A DNA stretch of 64,000 nucleotides from Tautonia rosea (GCF_012958305.1 NZ_JABBYO010000002.1:372001-436000), one strand, 5' to 3'. Shown: positions 50,471 through 59,955, counted from the first letter of the stretch. The notes: generated from the letters alone by a model not told the origin. A program made the numbers and translations.

Positions 50471-53212
50471 ATGATTTATCGGCATCGACCGCAATTCCTC
50501 GTCACTGCCTCACTGTTCGCGCTGCTGGCCGCTCTCCCCTCGGTTCAAGCCGACGACAACCTGGCTGCCGCGGCTGATGCCTACAAGGATCGCATCGTTC
50601 CCCTGCTGAAGACCTACTGCTATTCCTGCCATAGCAACGACAAGCAAGAAGCGGGCCTGAACCTCGAAGCCTATCCCGACGTGGACTCGATCGTAAAAGA
50701 TCGCGCCCAATGGGAAACGATTCAGTATTTCATCGAAGATGGCGACATGCCTCCGGTCGATGTCGAGCCCAGGCCCCTCGAAGAAGAGGCTCGCGAACTG
50801 ACCGAGTGGATCGAGGCCACGCTTTCCCAGATCGACTGCAATCTCGTCGAGCCCGGCAGCGTCACCCTCCGTCGCCTCAACCGCGCCGAATATAACTTCA
50901 CGATCCAGGACTTGCTGGGCCTTGAGTTTCAACCCGCCGATGACTTCCCGGCCGACGACGTCGGCTACGGCTTCGACAACATCGGCGATGTTCTGACCCT
51001 CGACCCCTTGCTTCTGGAAAAATACCTGACCGCTGCGGAGGAGATCAGCCGCCGAGCCATCGATGTCTCCGGCCCCGGACCCGGCAAGACGATTCAGTAT
51101 TACAATCGACTCCTCCGCGAGAAGGGGGGCGAATCCCTCGGTGACGATCAAATACTCACCTCCAATGGTGAGCTTACGATCGAACACGACTTTCCGAGCG
51201 ACGGTCGTTACATTCTGAAAGTTCGCGCCTATGGTCATCAGGCAGGACCCGAGCCTGTAAAAATGGCCATCCGACTTGATGGTGAGACCGTCACAGAGTT
51301 CGACGTCGAGGCGAAGGAGAAACACAAGACATACGAGGTTCCCATCACCGTTCAGGCCGGGACCAAACGCTTCGCCGTCGCCTTTCTCAACGATTATTAC
51401 AAGCCCGACGCGGACGATCCCAACGAACGTGGCGATCGGAACTTGATCATCAATCGCCTCGAAGTCCAGGGCCCCACCGACCCGGTCGCTTCCAAAGACC
51501 TGGCCACGCTCAAGGACGATGCCGGCGGCAAGGATTATGGCGGCATCGGCCGCATTCTGGCCACCCATGGCGAAGTCGCCTTCGACCACTCGTTCAAACG
51601 CGACGGAGAATACCGCATCCGGGTCCGCGCCTTCGGCCATCAGGCCGGCCCCGATCCAGCCCGCATGGGCATCAAGATCGACGGCGAAACCATCGATGTC
51701 GTCGACGTCATCGCAACCGAAGACGAACCTGACACCTACGAGGCCCGCGTCCTCATCTCCAGCGGAACTCGATCGGTCGCCCTGGCGTTCCTCAATGACT
51801 ACTACAACACCGACCACGCAGACGAAAGCCTCCGAGGCGACCGAAACCTGGTCGTCGATCGCGTTCAGATCGTCGGGCCAGTCGAGTCCTACTACGCCGC
51901 GTTGCCGGAGTCGCACCGCCGAATCATTGCGGAACCGGCCCTGAGCGGCTCATATGAGCAGGTTGCCCGCAAGAGCATTCGCCGCTTCACCAATCGCGCC
52001 TTTCGTCGACCAGCCTCGGAGCACGAAGTCGAGCGTCTGATGGATCTCTTCCGTCTCGTTCGTCGCGATGGCGGATCGTTTGAGGAAGCCATGCAACTGG
52101 CCGTCCAGGCCGTACTCGTCTCCCCGCACTTCCTCTTTCGGGTCGAGTACGGATCGGCTCCCGACCCCGACGCTCCCGAAGGCGTCCGTCCCCTGAGCGA
52201 CTGGGAGCTGGCCTCCCGGCTCTCCTACTTCCTCTGGTCGAGCATGCCCGACGAAGCCCTCTTTCGGGCCGCTTACGAGGGCAAGCTCCGCGATCCGAGC
52301 GAGCTGGAACGCCAGACCCTCCGCATGCTCGACGACCCGAAAGCCTCCCGCTTCATCCAGCGGTTCGCCGGCCAGTGGCTCCAGATTCAGAACCTCGCGA
52401 CGGTCAATCCCGACCCGGCCCGCTTCCCTGACTTTGACGACCCACTCCGCGAGGCCATGCGGCGCGAAACCGAACTGTTCTTTGAGGCTGTCGTCCGCGA
52501 AGACCGCAGCATTCTCGACCTCCTCGATGCGAACGAGACTTTCCTGAACGAGCGCCTCGCCCGGCACTATGGCATCCCCGAAGTAACCGGCGACGAGTTC
52601 CGTCGCGTATCCTTGCCCGCTGATTCACCCCGAGGCGGCATCCTGACCCACGCGAGCATCCTCACGATTACCTCGAACCCGACTCGGACCTCTCCCGTCA
52701 AGCGCGGCAAGTATATCCTCGATCAGATCCTCGGGACGCCTCCTCCTCCCCCTCCTCCCGACGTCCCCGAGCTGGAAGAAGGCCCCGAGCTGACCGGAAC
52801 GCTCCGCGAACGGATGCAGCAGCACAGCGAAAACCCGTCGTGTGCCTCGTGCCACAAACGCATGGACCCGCTCGGGTTCGGCTTCGAAAACTTCGACGCC
52901 ATTGGCCGCTGGCGTGATCAGGACGGCGGGGCCACCATCGACGCCTCGGGCACCTTGCCCGGAGGCGATTCCTTCGAGGGTCCGGCCGACCTGAAGGCCC
53001 TACTCACGTCCCGGAGCGACGAGTTCGCCCGAACCCTGACCGAAAATCTCATGACTTACGCACTCGGGCGCGGGCTCGAGTACTTCGATCGATGCGCCGT
53101 TGACCGCATCCTGGCCGACCTGGACCGGCACGACTTCCGGTTTGGTCGCCTGGTCGTGGACATCGTCACGAGCGACGCCTTCCGCATGCGGAAGACCGAA
53201 GGAGGCGAATAA
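50471..53212 (+). CDS. DUF1592/DUF1588-type planctomycete cytochrome c with duplicated carbohydrate-binding-like domain
   Basis: The 913-residue exported protein carries a signal peptide (FLVTASLFALLAALPSVQA) and an N-terminal planctomycete cytochrome domain with CYSCH at residues 50-54. DUF1587 follows (SVTLRRLNRAEYNFTIQDLLG). Two tandem, related domains come next (about 228-335 and 361-470) sharing VRAxGHQAGPxP, AFLNDYY and GDRNL, which I read as Ca-dependent CBM-like modules. The C-terminal half has DUF1595/1592/1588/1585 with LSYFLWSSMPDEALF and CASCHKRMDPLGFGFENFD, a second heme motif. It is followed by a DUF1552 gene five bases away, the standard pairing. Confidence 0.9.
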   Translation: MIYRHRPQFLVTASLFALLAALPSVQADDNLAAAADAYKDRIVPLLKTYCYSCHSNDKQEAGLNLEAYPDVDSIVKDRAQWETIQYFIEDGDMPPVDVEPRPLEEEARELTEWIEATLSQIDCNLVEPGSVTLRRLNRAEYNFTIQDLLGLEFQPADDFPADDVGYGFDNIGDVLTLDPLLLEKYLTAAEEISRRAIDVSGPGPGKTIQYYNRLLREKGGESLGDDQILTSNGELTIEHDFPSDGRYILKVRAYGHQAGPEPVKMAIRLDGETVTEFDVEAKEKHKTYEVPITVQAGTKRFAVAFLNDYYKPDADDPNERGDRNLIINRLEVQGPTDPVASKDLATLKDDAGGKDYGGIGRILATHGEVAFDHSFKRDGEYRIRVRAFGHQAGPDPARMGIKIDGETIDVVDVIATEDEPDTYEARVLISSGTRSVALAFLNDYYNTDHADESLRGDRNLVVDRVQIVGPVESYYAALPESHRRIIAEPALSGSYEQVARKSIRRFTNRAFRRPASEHEVERLMDLFRLVRRDGGSFEEAMQLAVQAVLVSPHFLFRVEYGSAPDPDAPEGVRPLSDWELASRLSYFLWSSMPDEALFRAAYEGKLRDPSELERQTLRMLDDPKASRFIQRFAGQWLQIQNLATVNPDPARFPDFDDPLREAMRRETELFFEAVVREDRSILDLLDANETFLNERLARHYGIPEVTGDEFRRVSLPADSPRGGILTHASILTITSNPTRTSPVKRGKYILDQILGTPPPPPPPDVPELEEGPELTGTLRERMQQHSENPSCASCHKRMDPLGFGFENFDAIGRWRDQDGGATIDASGTLPGGDSFEGPADLKALLTSRSDEFARTLTENLMTYALGRGLEYFDRCAVDRILADLDRHDFRFGRLVVDIVTSDAFRMRKTEGGE

Positions 53213-53217
53213 GTACC

Positions 53218-54561
53218 ATGTTTTCCCTCGCTCGACGGACCGCCCTGAAGGGCCTCGGAACCGCGATGGCCTTGCCCTGGCTTGAAGCGATGGCCCCGGC
53301 CGCCGGTCTCGCCCCCCGTCCCGGAGGCAAGGTTGCCCCGACCCGCATGGCGTTCCTTTACGTCCCCAACGGCGCTCACATGCAAGAGTGGACCCCCGAG
53401 CAGCTTGGGACCGACTTCACCTTGCCTCGCATCCTCGAACCCTTGAATCCTTACAAGCAGGATTTGCTCGTTGTGAGCGGATTGGCCCAGGACATGGCCC
53501 GCGCCCACGGCAACGGTGGCGGCGACCACGCCCGCTCGATGGCCTGCTTCTTGACCGGCGTCCACCCAGTCAAGACCAACGGCGCCGACATCCGCGCCGG
53601 CGTCTCGGTCGATCAGGTGGCTGCCGCGGCGATGGGCTACCACACCCGCTTGCCGTCCCTCGAACTGGGCATCGACCCCAGCGCCCAGTCCGGCAACTGC
53701 GATTCCGGCTACAGTTGTGCCTATTCGTCGAACATCTCCTGGCGGACCCCCACCCAGCCGGTTCCGAAGGAGATCAATCCCCGCCTGGTCTTCGAGCGAC
53801 TCTTCGGCAACGACGACGCCGAACAGCTCAGCGAGCGTCGTCGCCGCTACAACAAGAGCGTCCTCGACCTCGTGGCTGACGATGCGAAGCAGCTCCACAA
53901 CCGGCTCGGCGTCAACGACCGTCGCAAGGTGGACGAGTACCTCGGCTCCGTCCGGGAAATCGAGCGTCGCCTCGTCGCCGCCGAACAAAAGCGGATCGAG
54001 GAGGTCGAGCGTCCCGACGACATCGTCAAGCCCGAAGGCGTGCCGAAGGACAACCAGGACCACATTCGATTGATCCTCGATATGCTCGTCCTCGCCTTCC
54101 AGACCGACTCGACCCGGATCGCCACGATGGTCTTCGCCAACGAGGGCAGCAACAAGTCGTACAACTGGATCAACGTTCCCGACGGGCACCACTACCTCTC
54201 GCACCACCAGGGGGACGCGGAGAAGCAGGACAAGATTGCCCGGATCAACCTCTTCCACGTCGAGCAGCTTGCCTACTTCCTCGGCCGGCTCAAGGCGATT
54301 CCGGAAGGGGATGGCACCTTGCTCGATCACTCGATGATCCTTTACGGTTCCGGCATTGGCGACGGTAACCGCCACAACCACAACGAACTCCCCCTCGTCC
54401 TCGCCGGGGGCGGCTGCGGCACGATCACCACCGGCCGTCACATCCGCTACGACGAAAATACCCCGCTCAACAACCTCTATCTCTCGATGCTCGACCGCAT
54501 GGACACTCCTATCGACGAGCTGGGCGACAGTACCGGGCGGCTCGATCAGCTCGACGGCTGA
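53218..54561 (+). CDS. DUF1552 family exported protein
   Basis: The 447-residue protein starts with a twin-arginine-like signal (SLARRTALKGLGTAMALPWLEAMA) and shows DUF1552 features: RMAFLYVPNGAHMQEWTPEQ, DHARSMACFLTGVHP, and SMILYGSGIGDGNRHNHNELPLVLAGGG. DUF1552 proteins always accompany DUF1592-type cytochromes in planctomycetes and are thought to act in the same, still undefined, extracytoplasmic oxidation. GGAGG precedes the ATG. It is the last gene before a bidirectional terminator. Confidence 0.92.
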   Translation: MFSLARRTALKGLGTAMALPWLEAMAPAAGLAPRPGGKVAPTRMAFLYVPNGAHMQEWTPEQLGTDFTLPRILEPLNPYKQDLLVVSGLAQDMARAHGNGGGDHARSMACFLTGVHPVKTNGADIRAGVSVDQVAAAAMGYHTRLPSLELGIDPSAQSGNCDSGYSCAYSSNISWRTPTQPVPKEINPRLVFERLFGNDDAEQLSERRRRYNKSVLDLVADDAKQLHNRLGVNDRRKVDEYLGSVREIERRLVAAEQKRIEEVERPDDIVKPEGVPKDNQDHIRLILDMLVLAFQTDSTRIATMVFANEGSNKSYNWINVPDGHHYLSHHQGDAEKQDKIARINLFHVEQLAYFLGRLKAIPEGDGTLLDHSMILYGSGIGDGNRHNHNELPLVLAGGGCGTITTGRHIRYDENTPLNNLYLSMLDRMDTPIDELGDSTGRLDQLDG

Positions 54562-54594
54562 CCCTCAGTTCCCTCTTCGAACCCGGCAAACGCA

Positions 54595-54632
54595 AACAGC
54601 CGACCCCGGATTCAACTCCGAGGCCGGCTGTT
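54595..54632. terminator. Bidirectional terminator hairpin
   Basis: A 15-bp imperfect stem (AACAGCCGACCCCGG / CCGAGGCCGGCTGTT, two mismatched positions) with an 8-nt loop lies between the convergent DUF1552 and coiled-coil genes. CTTGGTTTC follows on the plus strand. Confidence 0.7.
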
Positions 54633-54693
54633 CTTGGTTTCGCATGCGAGATCAGCACGGAGCCGATGAACAGGCCCGACTGACTTGGCCCGC

Positions 54694-55194
54694 TCAGGTG
54701 TTCGGCTTTTTCTGAGCCGCGGCCAGCGGGCGAAGGACTGCGAGCATTGTGTTCAGATGGGCCAACCTCGGGCCGAAGCGATCGACGAAATCGGAAAGGG
54801 CAAAGTCGCCATCCACCAGATTGTCGTGATATTCCGCGACGTAGTCGGTCAGATCGCGGATCAACGTCGAGTGAACCTGTTCGAGCTTCCCGAGCGATTC
54901 CTTGCAGGTGTCAAGCACGTCACCGTGGCTTGTTTGCCATCGTTCCAGGTCAGCCATCTGGCGAGCACGCTGTTCCCGGGCAACCTGGGTCGTTTCTCGG
55001 ATCATCTCAAGCTGTTGACGCTGGTTTTCGAGCATCTGGCGCTGAAGCTCGATGGTCTGCGATTGCAGATTGACCATCAAATTCAGCAACGCCACCGGAT
55101 CGTTACTAGCCGGAAGGCCAGGCGCCTGGCCGGTCGGGGTGATATCCATCCGATACGTCCACGGTGGCGAATTCTGGTTATTGCTCGAAGACAC
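54694..55194 (-). CDS. Coiled-coil protein of unknown function
   Basis: The 166-residue product has a Pro/Asn-rich start and a long coiled coil (about residues 35-115: LLNLMVNLQSQTIELQRQMLENQRQQLEMIRETTQ...), then a helical end with AEYHDNLVDGDFALSDFVDRFGPRLAHLNTMLAVLR. No signal peptide or membrane segment is visible. I do not recognise a family; the coiled coil suggests self-assembly. It lies 200 bp from the next minus-strand gene upstream. Confidence 0.65.
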   Translation of the reverse strand: MSSSNNQNSPPWTYRMDITPTGQAPGLPASNDPVALLNLMVNLQSQTIELQRQMLENQRQQLEMIRETTQVAREQRARQMADLERWQTSHGDVLDTCKESLGKLEQVHSTLIRDLTDYVAEYHDNLVDGDFALSDFVDRFGPRLAHLNTMLAVLRPLAAAQKKPNT

Positions 55195-55394
55195 CCCAAC
55201 CTCCTCAATCGGCGTTTGGATCGCGATCGATTTCGTCCACGGGATGATCAGTCATCGGCGTTCCGGCCGTCGGTCGTTCATCCGGAGTCGTTCCTCCGAG
55301 AAGTATACGAGCGAGGGCCAACTCGGGACAGGTCAACCCTTGGAATCAACACCAGGGTCACGACCGGCCCAAAGTTCGTATCCCACCGCGATGA

Positions 55395-56279
55395 TCAACC
55401 AAGGGCCCCGAGTGCTTCGAACGAATCCGCCAGGGCATCGACGATATCCCCGGCGATCAGGCCGACCTCACCACTATGCGATCGTGCGATATCGCCGGCC
55501 AGTCCGTGAGCATGAACGCCAAGCACAGCGGCATCGAAGGGCGCGAGCCCTTGGCCGATCAAGGCGGCGATCACGCCAGTCAAAACGTCCCCCGAGCCTC
55601 CGGTCGCCATTCCGGGATTTCCAGTCTGATTGACAAACACGCGTCGGCCGTCAGTCACGATCGTCCCGTGACCTTTCAAGACCACCACCAGATGCTTAAC
55701 CCCCGCGGCGAAGGCCACGGCCTTCCCCTCACGGTCGGCCTGGACCTCGGCCACGGTCGAGCCGATCATCCGGGCAAACTCTCCAGGATGGGGCGTCACG
55801 ACGATCGGTCGAGCCACGGACCGGAGTAGTTCCGGCGTCTCCACCAGAGCGTTCAGTGCGTCGGCATCGATGACTGCGGGAGTCTGTCCTTCCTCGGCAA
55901 TCCATCGGACCATCGCGTCCAGCCCTCGCGATCGTCCCAAGCCGGGACCGATCGCCAGCACGTCGGCCGGGTCGATCAGGCGCCCGAGTGTGGGAGCGGC
56001 GGCAGGGAAATCGATCAAGCCCTCGCTGTCCTGTGGCAGCGGATAGGTCATGTAGCTTGGCTCAAACGTGGCAACAACGGGCTGCACTTCCGCAGGCGAG
56101 GCCACCCGGACCAGCCCCGCTCCCGATCGCAGAGCCGCGGCCCCCACCAATCCGGCCGCTCCCGCCATCCCTCGCCCGCCCGCAACCACCAGCACATGAC
56201 CGAATTGCCCCTTGTGGGCGTCGCTCGATCGCTTGGGAAGGCTCGGGACGGCGGTGATTCGTTCCACGTCAACGCTCAT
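55395..56279 (-). CDS. nnrD: ADP/ATP-dependent (S)-NAD(P)H-hydrate dehydratase
   Basis: The 294-residue protein is the carbohydrate-kinase-fold repair enzyme that converts hydrated NAD(P)HX back to NAD(P)H. Family blocks are KGQFGHVLVVAGGRGMAGAAGL, AIGPGLG, VVTPHPGEFARM, VLKGHGTIVTDG and NPGMATGGSGDVLTGVIAALIGQG with the catalytic Asp. The epimerase domain (nnrE), often fused, is absent from this protein and from the window. Its start overlaps the stop of larB by 4 bp, so both come from one transcript. It completes NAD(P)HX repair only for the S epimer unless an epimerase lies elsewhere. Confidence 0.92.
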   Translation of the reverse strand: MSVDVERITAVPSLPKRSSDAHKGQFGHVLVVAGGRGMAGAAGLVGAAALRSGAGLVRVASPAEVQPVVATFEPSYMTYPLPQDSEGLIDFPAAAPTLGRLIDPADVLAIGPGLGRSRGLDAMVRWIAEEGQTPAVIDADALNALVETPELLRSVARPIVVTPHPGEFARMIGSTVAEVQADREGKAVAFAAGVKHLVVVLKGHGTIVTDGRRVFVNQTGNPGMATGGSGDVLTGVIAALIGQGLAPFDAAVLGVHAHGLAGDIARSHSGEVGLIAGDIVDALADSFEALGALG

Positions 56280-57133
56280 GCGCGAGCTCTCCGATCCTCG
56301 TTCGGCAATTCCGCGGCCGATCCTTCATCCTTCGGGCTGATCCCTTCGTTCGGCGATCGCCCGAGGCGGGCTAGGGCCGCGCGCCGGGCGATCAGGGCGG
56401 CCACGTGACCGCCGTTGAAACCGGCGTCGATGTTCACCGTCACCACGTTGGAAGAGCAACTATTGAGCATCCCCAGCAACGACGCCAGGCCACCAAAGTG
56501 GGCCCCATAGCCGACGCTCGTCGGAACCCCGATGATCGGACAGTCCGTCAAACCTCCCAGGACACTCGGCAAGGCCGCTTCCATGCCGGCGACGGCAACC
56601 AGTACATCGGCCCCTTGCAACTCGTCGAGCCGGCCGAGCAGCCGGTGGATCCCCGCCACACCAACATCCGAAATCAAGGCGACATCGCAGTTCCAGGCTT
56701 CCGCCGTCACCTTCGCTTCCTCAGCGACGGGCAAGTCGCTCGTCCCCCCGGTCACAATTCGGACAACGCCCAGCCGTTCCGGCTCAGAACCGTTCTGGCG
56801 GACCCGGAAGGTGCGACCGATGGCGTTGTGTTCCCCCTCGGGGAAGGCCTGCTTCAGGTGCTCCGCGGCGTCCGGAGCAACCCTCGTGACCAGGCAACCT
56901 TCTCCCTGTCGGATCATGACCCGGAGAATCCCCTCAATATGCTCGGCCGTCTTGTTCTGGCCGAAGACCACCTCCGGAAATCCGCATCTGAGGCGGCGAT
57001 GGTGGTCAATCGTGGCGTATTCACCCACTTTTTCGAACGGCGAAGGCCACCGAATCTTGCGCTCGGCCTCTTCGGGAGAGACGGTCCCCGATCGGACCGC
57101 GTCGAGCAGGTTTTTCAGGTCGTGCGCGTCCAT
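56276..57133 (-). CDS. larB: Nickel-pincer cofactor biosynthesis protein LarB
   Basis: The 285-residue protein is a PurE-related carboxylase/hydrolase of the LarB family that acts on nicotinic acid adenine dinucleotide in the first step of nickel-pincer cofactor synthesis. Family stretches are FPEVVFGQNKTAEHI, VRIVTGGTSDLPVAEEAKVTAEAW, DVGVAGIHRLLGRLDEL, VAVAGMEAALPSVLGGLTDCPIIGVPTSVGYG and NIDAGFNGGHVAA. The start at 57133 gives the usual MDAHDLKNLLDAVRSG; the frame extends upstream to 57313. No larC, larE or lactate racemase is in the window. It overlaps nnrD by 4 bp. Confidence 0.92.
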   Translation of the reverse strand: MDAHDLKNLLDAVRSGTVSPEEAERKIRWPSPFEKVGEYATIDHHRRLRCGFPEVVFGQNKTAEHIEGILRVMIRQGEGCLVTRVAPDAAEHLKQAFPEGEHNAIGRTFRVRQNGSEPERLGVVRIVTGGTSDLPVAEEAKVTAEAWNCDVALISDVGVAGIHRLLGRLDELQGADVLVAVAGMEAALPSVLGGLTDCPIIGVPTSVGYGAHFGGLASLLGMLNSCSSNVVTVNIDAGFNGGHVAALIARRAALARLGRSPNEGISPKDEGSAAELPNEDRRARA

Positions 57134-57412
57134 CACTCTCGTCGCCTTTGGCCCGTGACGGTCCAACGGCCCGGGGCTGCAAGGAGCCGGGGTGCCGGGA
57201 CCGCTCGTGTCTTCGGTTCCGTTGTATCCGGACGGTCGGTCTGCTGGCAACCAACCGTCGACCGGAGGGGGGTGGCCGCGCCGGCGGCTGTCCGGACATG
57301 ATAAGATACACAATCACGAACAAGGTTCGACGATCTTTCCCGTCTCAATCACAATCATCGTTTGCTGACATCGTTCGCCCATCCGTCGTTCCGGCCCGAA
57401 CGGAGGCACCGG

Positions 57413-58450
57413 ATGACCCCGGAGCACCGCGAAGACGCCCAGCGCGTCGATTCCCTCCCCTCGTCCCCGGCAACCGCCCCGATCGTTTCCACCGATTCCG
57501 GAAACGCGTCGTCCCCGGCTCGTTCCGGAAACACCACGGTCACGACATCGCGCGCAACGCGATTACGGCGATCGATCACCCCCCTCGTGCGATTGAAGGG
57601 GCGTCGGACCATTCTCGACACTCCCGAGGAAGAGGCCGAACGCAAGCCGTTACTTGAAACCTTGCTGGTCGGCTGGACCGGATCAGTGATTGTCCATGCG
57701 GCTCTGGTCGCCTTGCTCCTCTTGCTCGTCTTTCTGTTGCCCAAGGAACCCCCGAAGCGTGCCTTCGAAACCGAGCTGGGTTCGCCGTTCGGCGACGAAG
57801 ACGGCCTCGACCGGATCGGCGGGTTCGACGACGAGTTGTCCCTCGAACTCGACCCGACCGAGATCACGACGCCCGAACCCTTGATGCCCGAACTGATCAC
57901 CGGGCTTGATGTGAACACCGATCGTGTCCAGACCGATCCCAGCCGCTCAGAGGTGGGTGGATCGACCGGCCTGGGCGGCGGAGAGTTCGGCACCGCCCGG
58001 TTCGGCGAAGGGCTGGAGACGATCCAGGGGGTTGAGGTCAAGGTTGGCGATCCTCAGTTCACCTTGATCTGGGACACGGCCGCCGACATCGACCTGCATG
58101 TCGTCGAACCCGGCGGCTCCCATATTTACTGGGCCTCGCGACAGGGGAAAAAGGGCGGAGAACTGGACGTCGACGATACCGACGGTTTCGGCCCGGAAAA
58201 CGTCTACTGGCTTGACCCTGAGGCCCAGCACAGCGAGAAAGTCAAAGGGCTGGGACCTTCCGGTGTCTATCACTGGTATGTCCACTACTACGGACCTCCC
58301 GGAGGCTTTGGCGGAAAGGTTGTCCCGACCCGATGGAAGGTTCGTGTCAAACATGCGGGCGAGGTGTCGGTCTTCGAGGGAACCCTCCGCCGGATCAACC
58401 AGCGCAGCGACGTCCGCAGCCTCCGCGTCGGATCGACCTCCGAGCCGTGA
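57413..58450 (+). CDS. Membrane-anchored protein with YfaP-like (DUF2135) domain
   Basis: The 345-residue product starts at 57413, with GGAGG six bases upstream. An Arg/Ser/Thr-rich cytoplasmic N-terminus (1-80) precedes a single transmembrane segment (about 88-109: GWTGSVIVHAALVALLLLLVFLL). The rest is extracytoplasmic: an acidic Gly/Pro-rich linker, then a YfaP-like domain (from about 215) with FTLIWDTAADIDLHVVEPGGSHIYWASRQGKKGG and LDVDDTDGFGPENVYW, which matches the DUF2135/YfaP pattern. The order TM-linker-YfaP hints at an assembly or surface role, but no activity can be assigned. It precedes a Tat-exported protein on the same strand by 46 bp. Confidence 0.8.
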   Translation: MTPEHREDAQRVDSLPSSPATAPIVSTDSGNASSPARSGNTTVTTSRATRLRRSITPLVRLKGRRTILDTPEEEAERKPLLETLLVGWTGSVIVHAALVALLLLLVFLLPKEPPKRAFETELGSPFGDEDGLDRIGGFDDELSLELDPTEITTPEPLMPELITGLDVNTDRVQTDPSRSEVGGSTGLGGGEFGTARFGEGLETIQGVEVKVGDPQFTLIWDTAADIDLHVVEPGGSHIYWASRQGKKGGELDVDDTDGFGPENVYWLDPEAQHSEKVKGLGPSGVYHWYVHYYGPPGGFGGKVVPTRWKVRVKHAGEVSVFEGTLRRINQRSDVRSLRVGSTSEP

Positions 58451-58496
58451 TGCCCCGGAACTCAAGAACGCTCAAATCCACCATGAAGGGACGACG

Positions 58497-59882
58497 ATGG
58501 TGACGACCTCTCGCCGCCAATTTCTCCAGGCCGGAATCGGTCTGGCCGCCGCTTCGGGCTTTGCCTCGCCGAACCTCGTCGCCCAGGAACCGGGCGATCG
58601 GCCGAAGCGATCTGATCTAGTTCGCGTCCTGAACCCGAAAACGCGAGTCCCCCTCAGTTTTATCATCGACGACTCGACCTGCCTGGTAAATCTCGCCCAC
58701 TTCTGCATCCCTCAATTCGCCGAGGTCTTTCCCGACCAGTACCTCCAGCCCTGGCAAGAGCTTCCCCGAGAAATCCCAGATTCCTTCGTCCGATCATTCG
58801 GCGAGTGGTGCCACGATCACGGCGTGAAAGGCAAGTACAGCATCGTTCCCTATCCAGCCTGCGTTGGTTGGATCGACCGAGAGATGCCCGGCTGGTCGCG
58901 CCGCCAACTGGAAGATAGCCTCCAGCTGGTCCGGACCCTGATGATGCCCGACTGGGACATCCATCCCGAGATGATCACCCATACCTGGGCCATCAACACC
59001 AAAACGGGCCGCCCTTATGAGGAACGCACCGAGCGCTTCATGGAAAACTGGGGGTTCAGCGTCGGCAAGTCAGTCGATGAGTTGACCGATTATTTCGCCT
59101 ACGCCCTCCGATTGCTCAAGAATGTCGGTCTGCCTTGCGAAGGGGTCACGACTCCGGGCGGCTTCGGCTCTCGGGTCCTACCGGAACTCTCTCAGGCTAC
59201 CTTTGAATCGGTCCGAGACGTCTTCGGCGCCGAGATCCCGCACTACTTCCGCCACCTCTACACCGACGATCGCAGCGTGGCCCCTCGGGTCGAGTACGCC
59301 TCGGGCCTCGACGGCGACGACCCCCGCTGTGTTGTCTCGATCATCGGCTGTACAGGCGACTGGTTCGGCGGCTGGGATGGTCTGACCCCCGGCTCGGTGG
59401 ACCAGTTCATCACCGAGGACCTCAAGGGCGGTCGCCTCCCCGAGGTCATTGACCGCGGTGAACCAGCCGTCCTCGTCTGCCACTGGCCCGGCATTTATTT
59501 CAACGGCGACGAGCTTGGATTCAACATTTTCAAGGAGATCGTCGCCCGCCTGAACGCTGCCTACGACAACCTGATCTGGATGAAAAACTCCGAGATTGCC
59601 CGCTACTGGGCTGCCCGGGAGCTGACGACCATTTCGGCCGACGCCGATCAGGTCTCCTTCCGCGCCCCTTACGCTTGCCCCGGATTCACGGTCGAGGTCG
59701 ATGGCCCCCCGCCGGGTCTGCCCACGCTCCAGGGTGCTGACGGCGCTTCAATTTCCCTACGAGAGGTGCGCGGGCCGCTCCAGCTTGACCACGGGACCTG
59801 GTGCCGGACGACCCAGGGCTCCATCGTTTGCTTTGATCTATCGAAAGGCCCCTCACGCCTCGTTTGGAAGACTGACGCCTGA
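58497..59882 (+). CDS. Tat-exported protein with a polysaccharide-deacetylase-like barrel (tentative)
   Basis: The 461-residue product begins with a twin-arginine signal (TTSRRQFLQAGIGLAAASGFASPNLVAQ), so it is exported folded. Segments such as RVPLSFIIDDSTCLVNLAHFCIPQF, VKGKYSIVPYPACVGW, EMITHTWAINTKTGRPYEERTERFMENWGFSVG and VLVCHWPGIYFNGDELGF recall the beta/alpha barrel of NodB-type deacetylases or glycoside hydrolases, but a clean catalytic motif is not evident. GAAGGG precedes the ATG. It sits close behind the YfaP-like gene. The function is not assigned with confidence. Confidence 0.65.
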   Translation: MVTTSRRQFLQAGIGLAAASGFASPNLVAQEPGDRPKRSDLVRVLNPKTRVPLSFIIDDSTCLVNLAHFCIPQFAEVFPDQYLQPWQELPREIPDSFVRSFGEWCHDHGVKGKYSIVPYPACVGWIDREMPGWSRRQLEDSLQLVRTLMMPDWDIHPEMITHTWAINTKTGRPYEERTERFMENWGFSVGKSVDELTDYFAYALRLLKNVGLPCEGVTTPGGFGSRVLPELSQATFESVRDVFGAEIPHYFRHLYTDDRSVAPRVEYASGLDGDDPRCVVSIIGCTGDWFGGWDGLTPGSVDQFITEDLKGGRLPEVIDRGEPAVLVCHWPGIYFNGDELGFNIFKEIVARLNAAYDNLIWMKNSEIARYWAARELTTISADADQVSFRAPYACPGFTVEVDGPPPGLPTLQGADGASISLREVRGPLQLDHGTWCRTTQGSIVCFDLSKGPSRLVWKTDA

Positions 59883-59917
59883 GCGGTCCGAGTGTCGTTC
59901 CGGACGTGATTGTCTCG

Positions 59918-59955
59918 AAAAAAAACGCCCCCAAAGACCATCGTCTCCGGGGGCG
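59918..59955 (-). terminator. Rho-independent terminator of the large exported gene
   Basis: On the minus strand a 7-bp GC stem (CGCCCCC / GGGGGCG, 59926-59955) is followed by eight T residues (A8 at 59918-59925 on plus), a classic intrinsic terminator, 35 bp after the stop of the gene at 59991. Confidence 0.88.

Noticed and set aside
50510-51916. Minus-strand open frame of 468 codons
   Set aside because: Antisense to the DUF1592 cytochrome gene; composition mirrors the sense codons.
53056-54441. Minus-strand open frame of 461 codons
   Set aside because: Antisense to DUF1552; Val/Gly-rich composition is a mirror of the sense gene.
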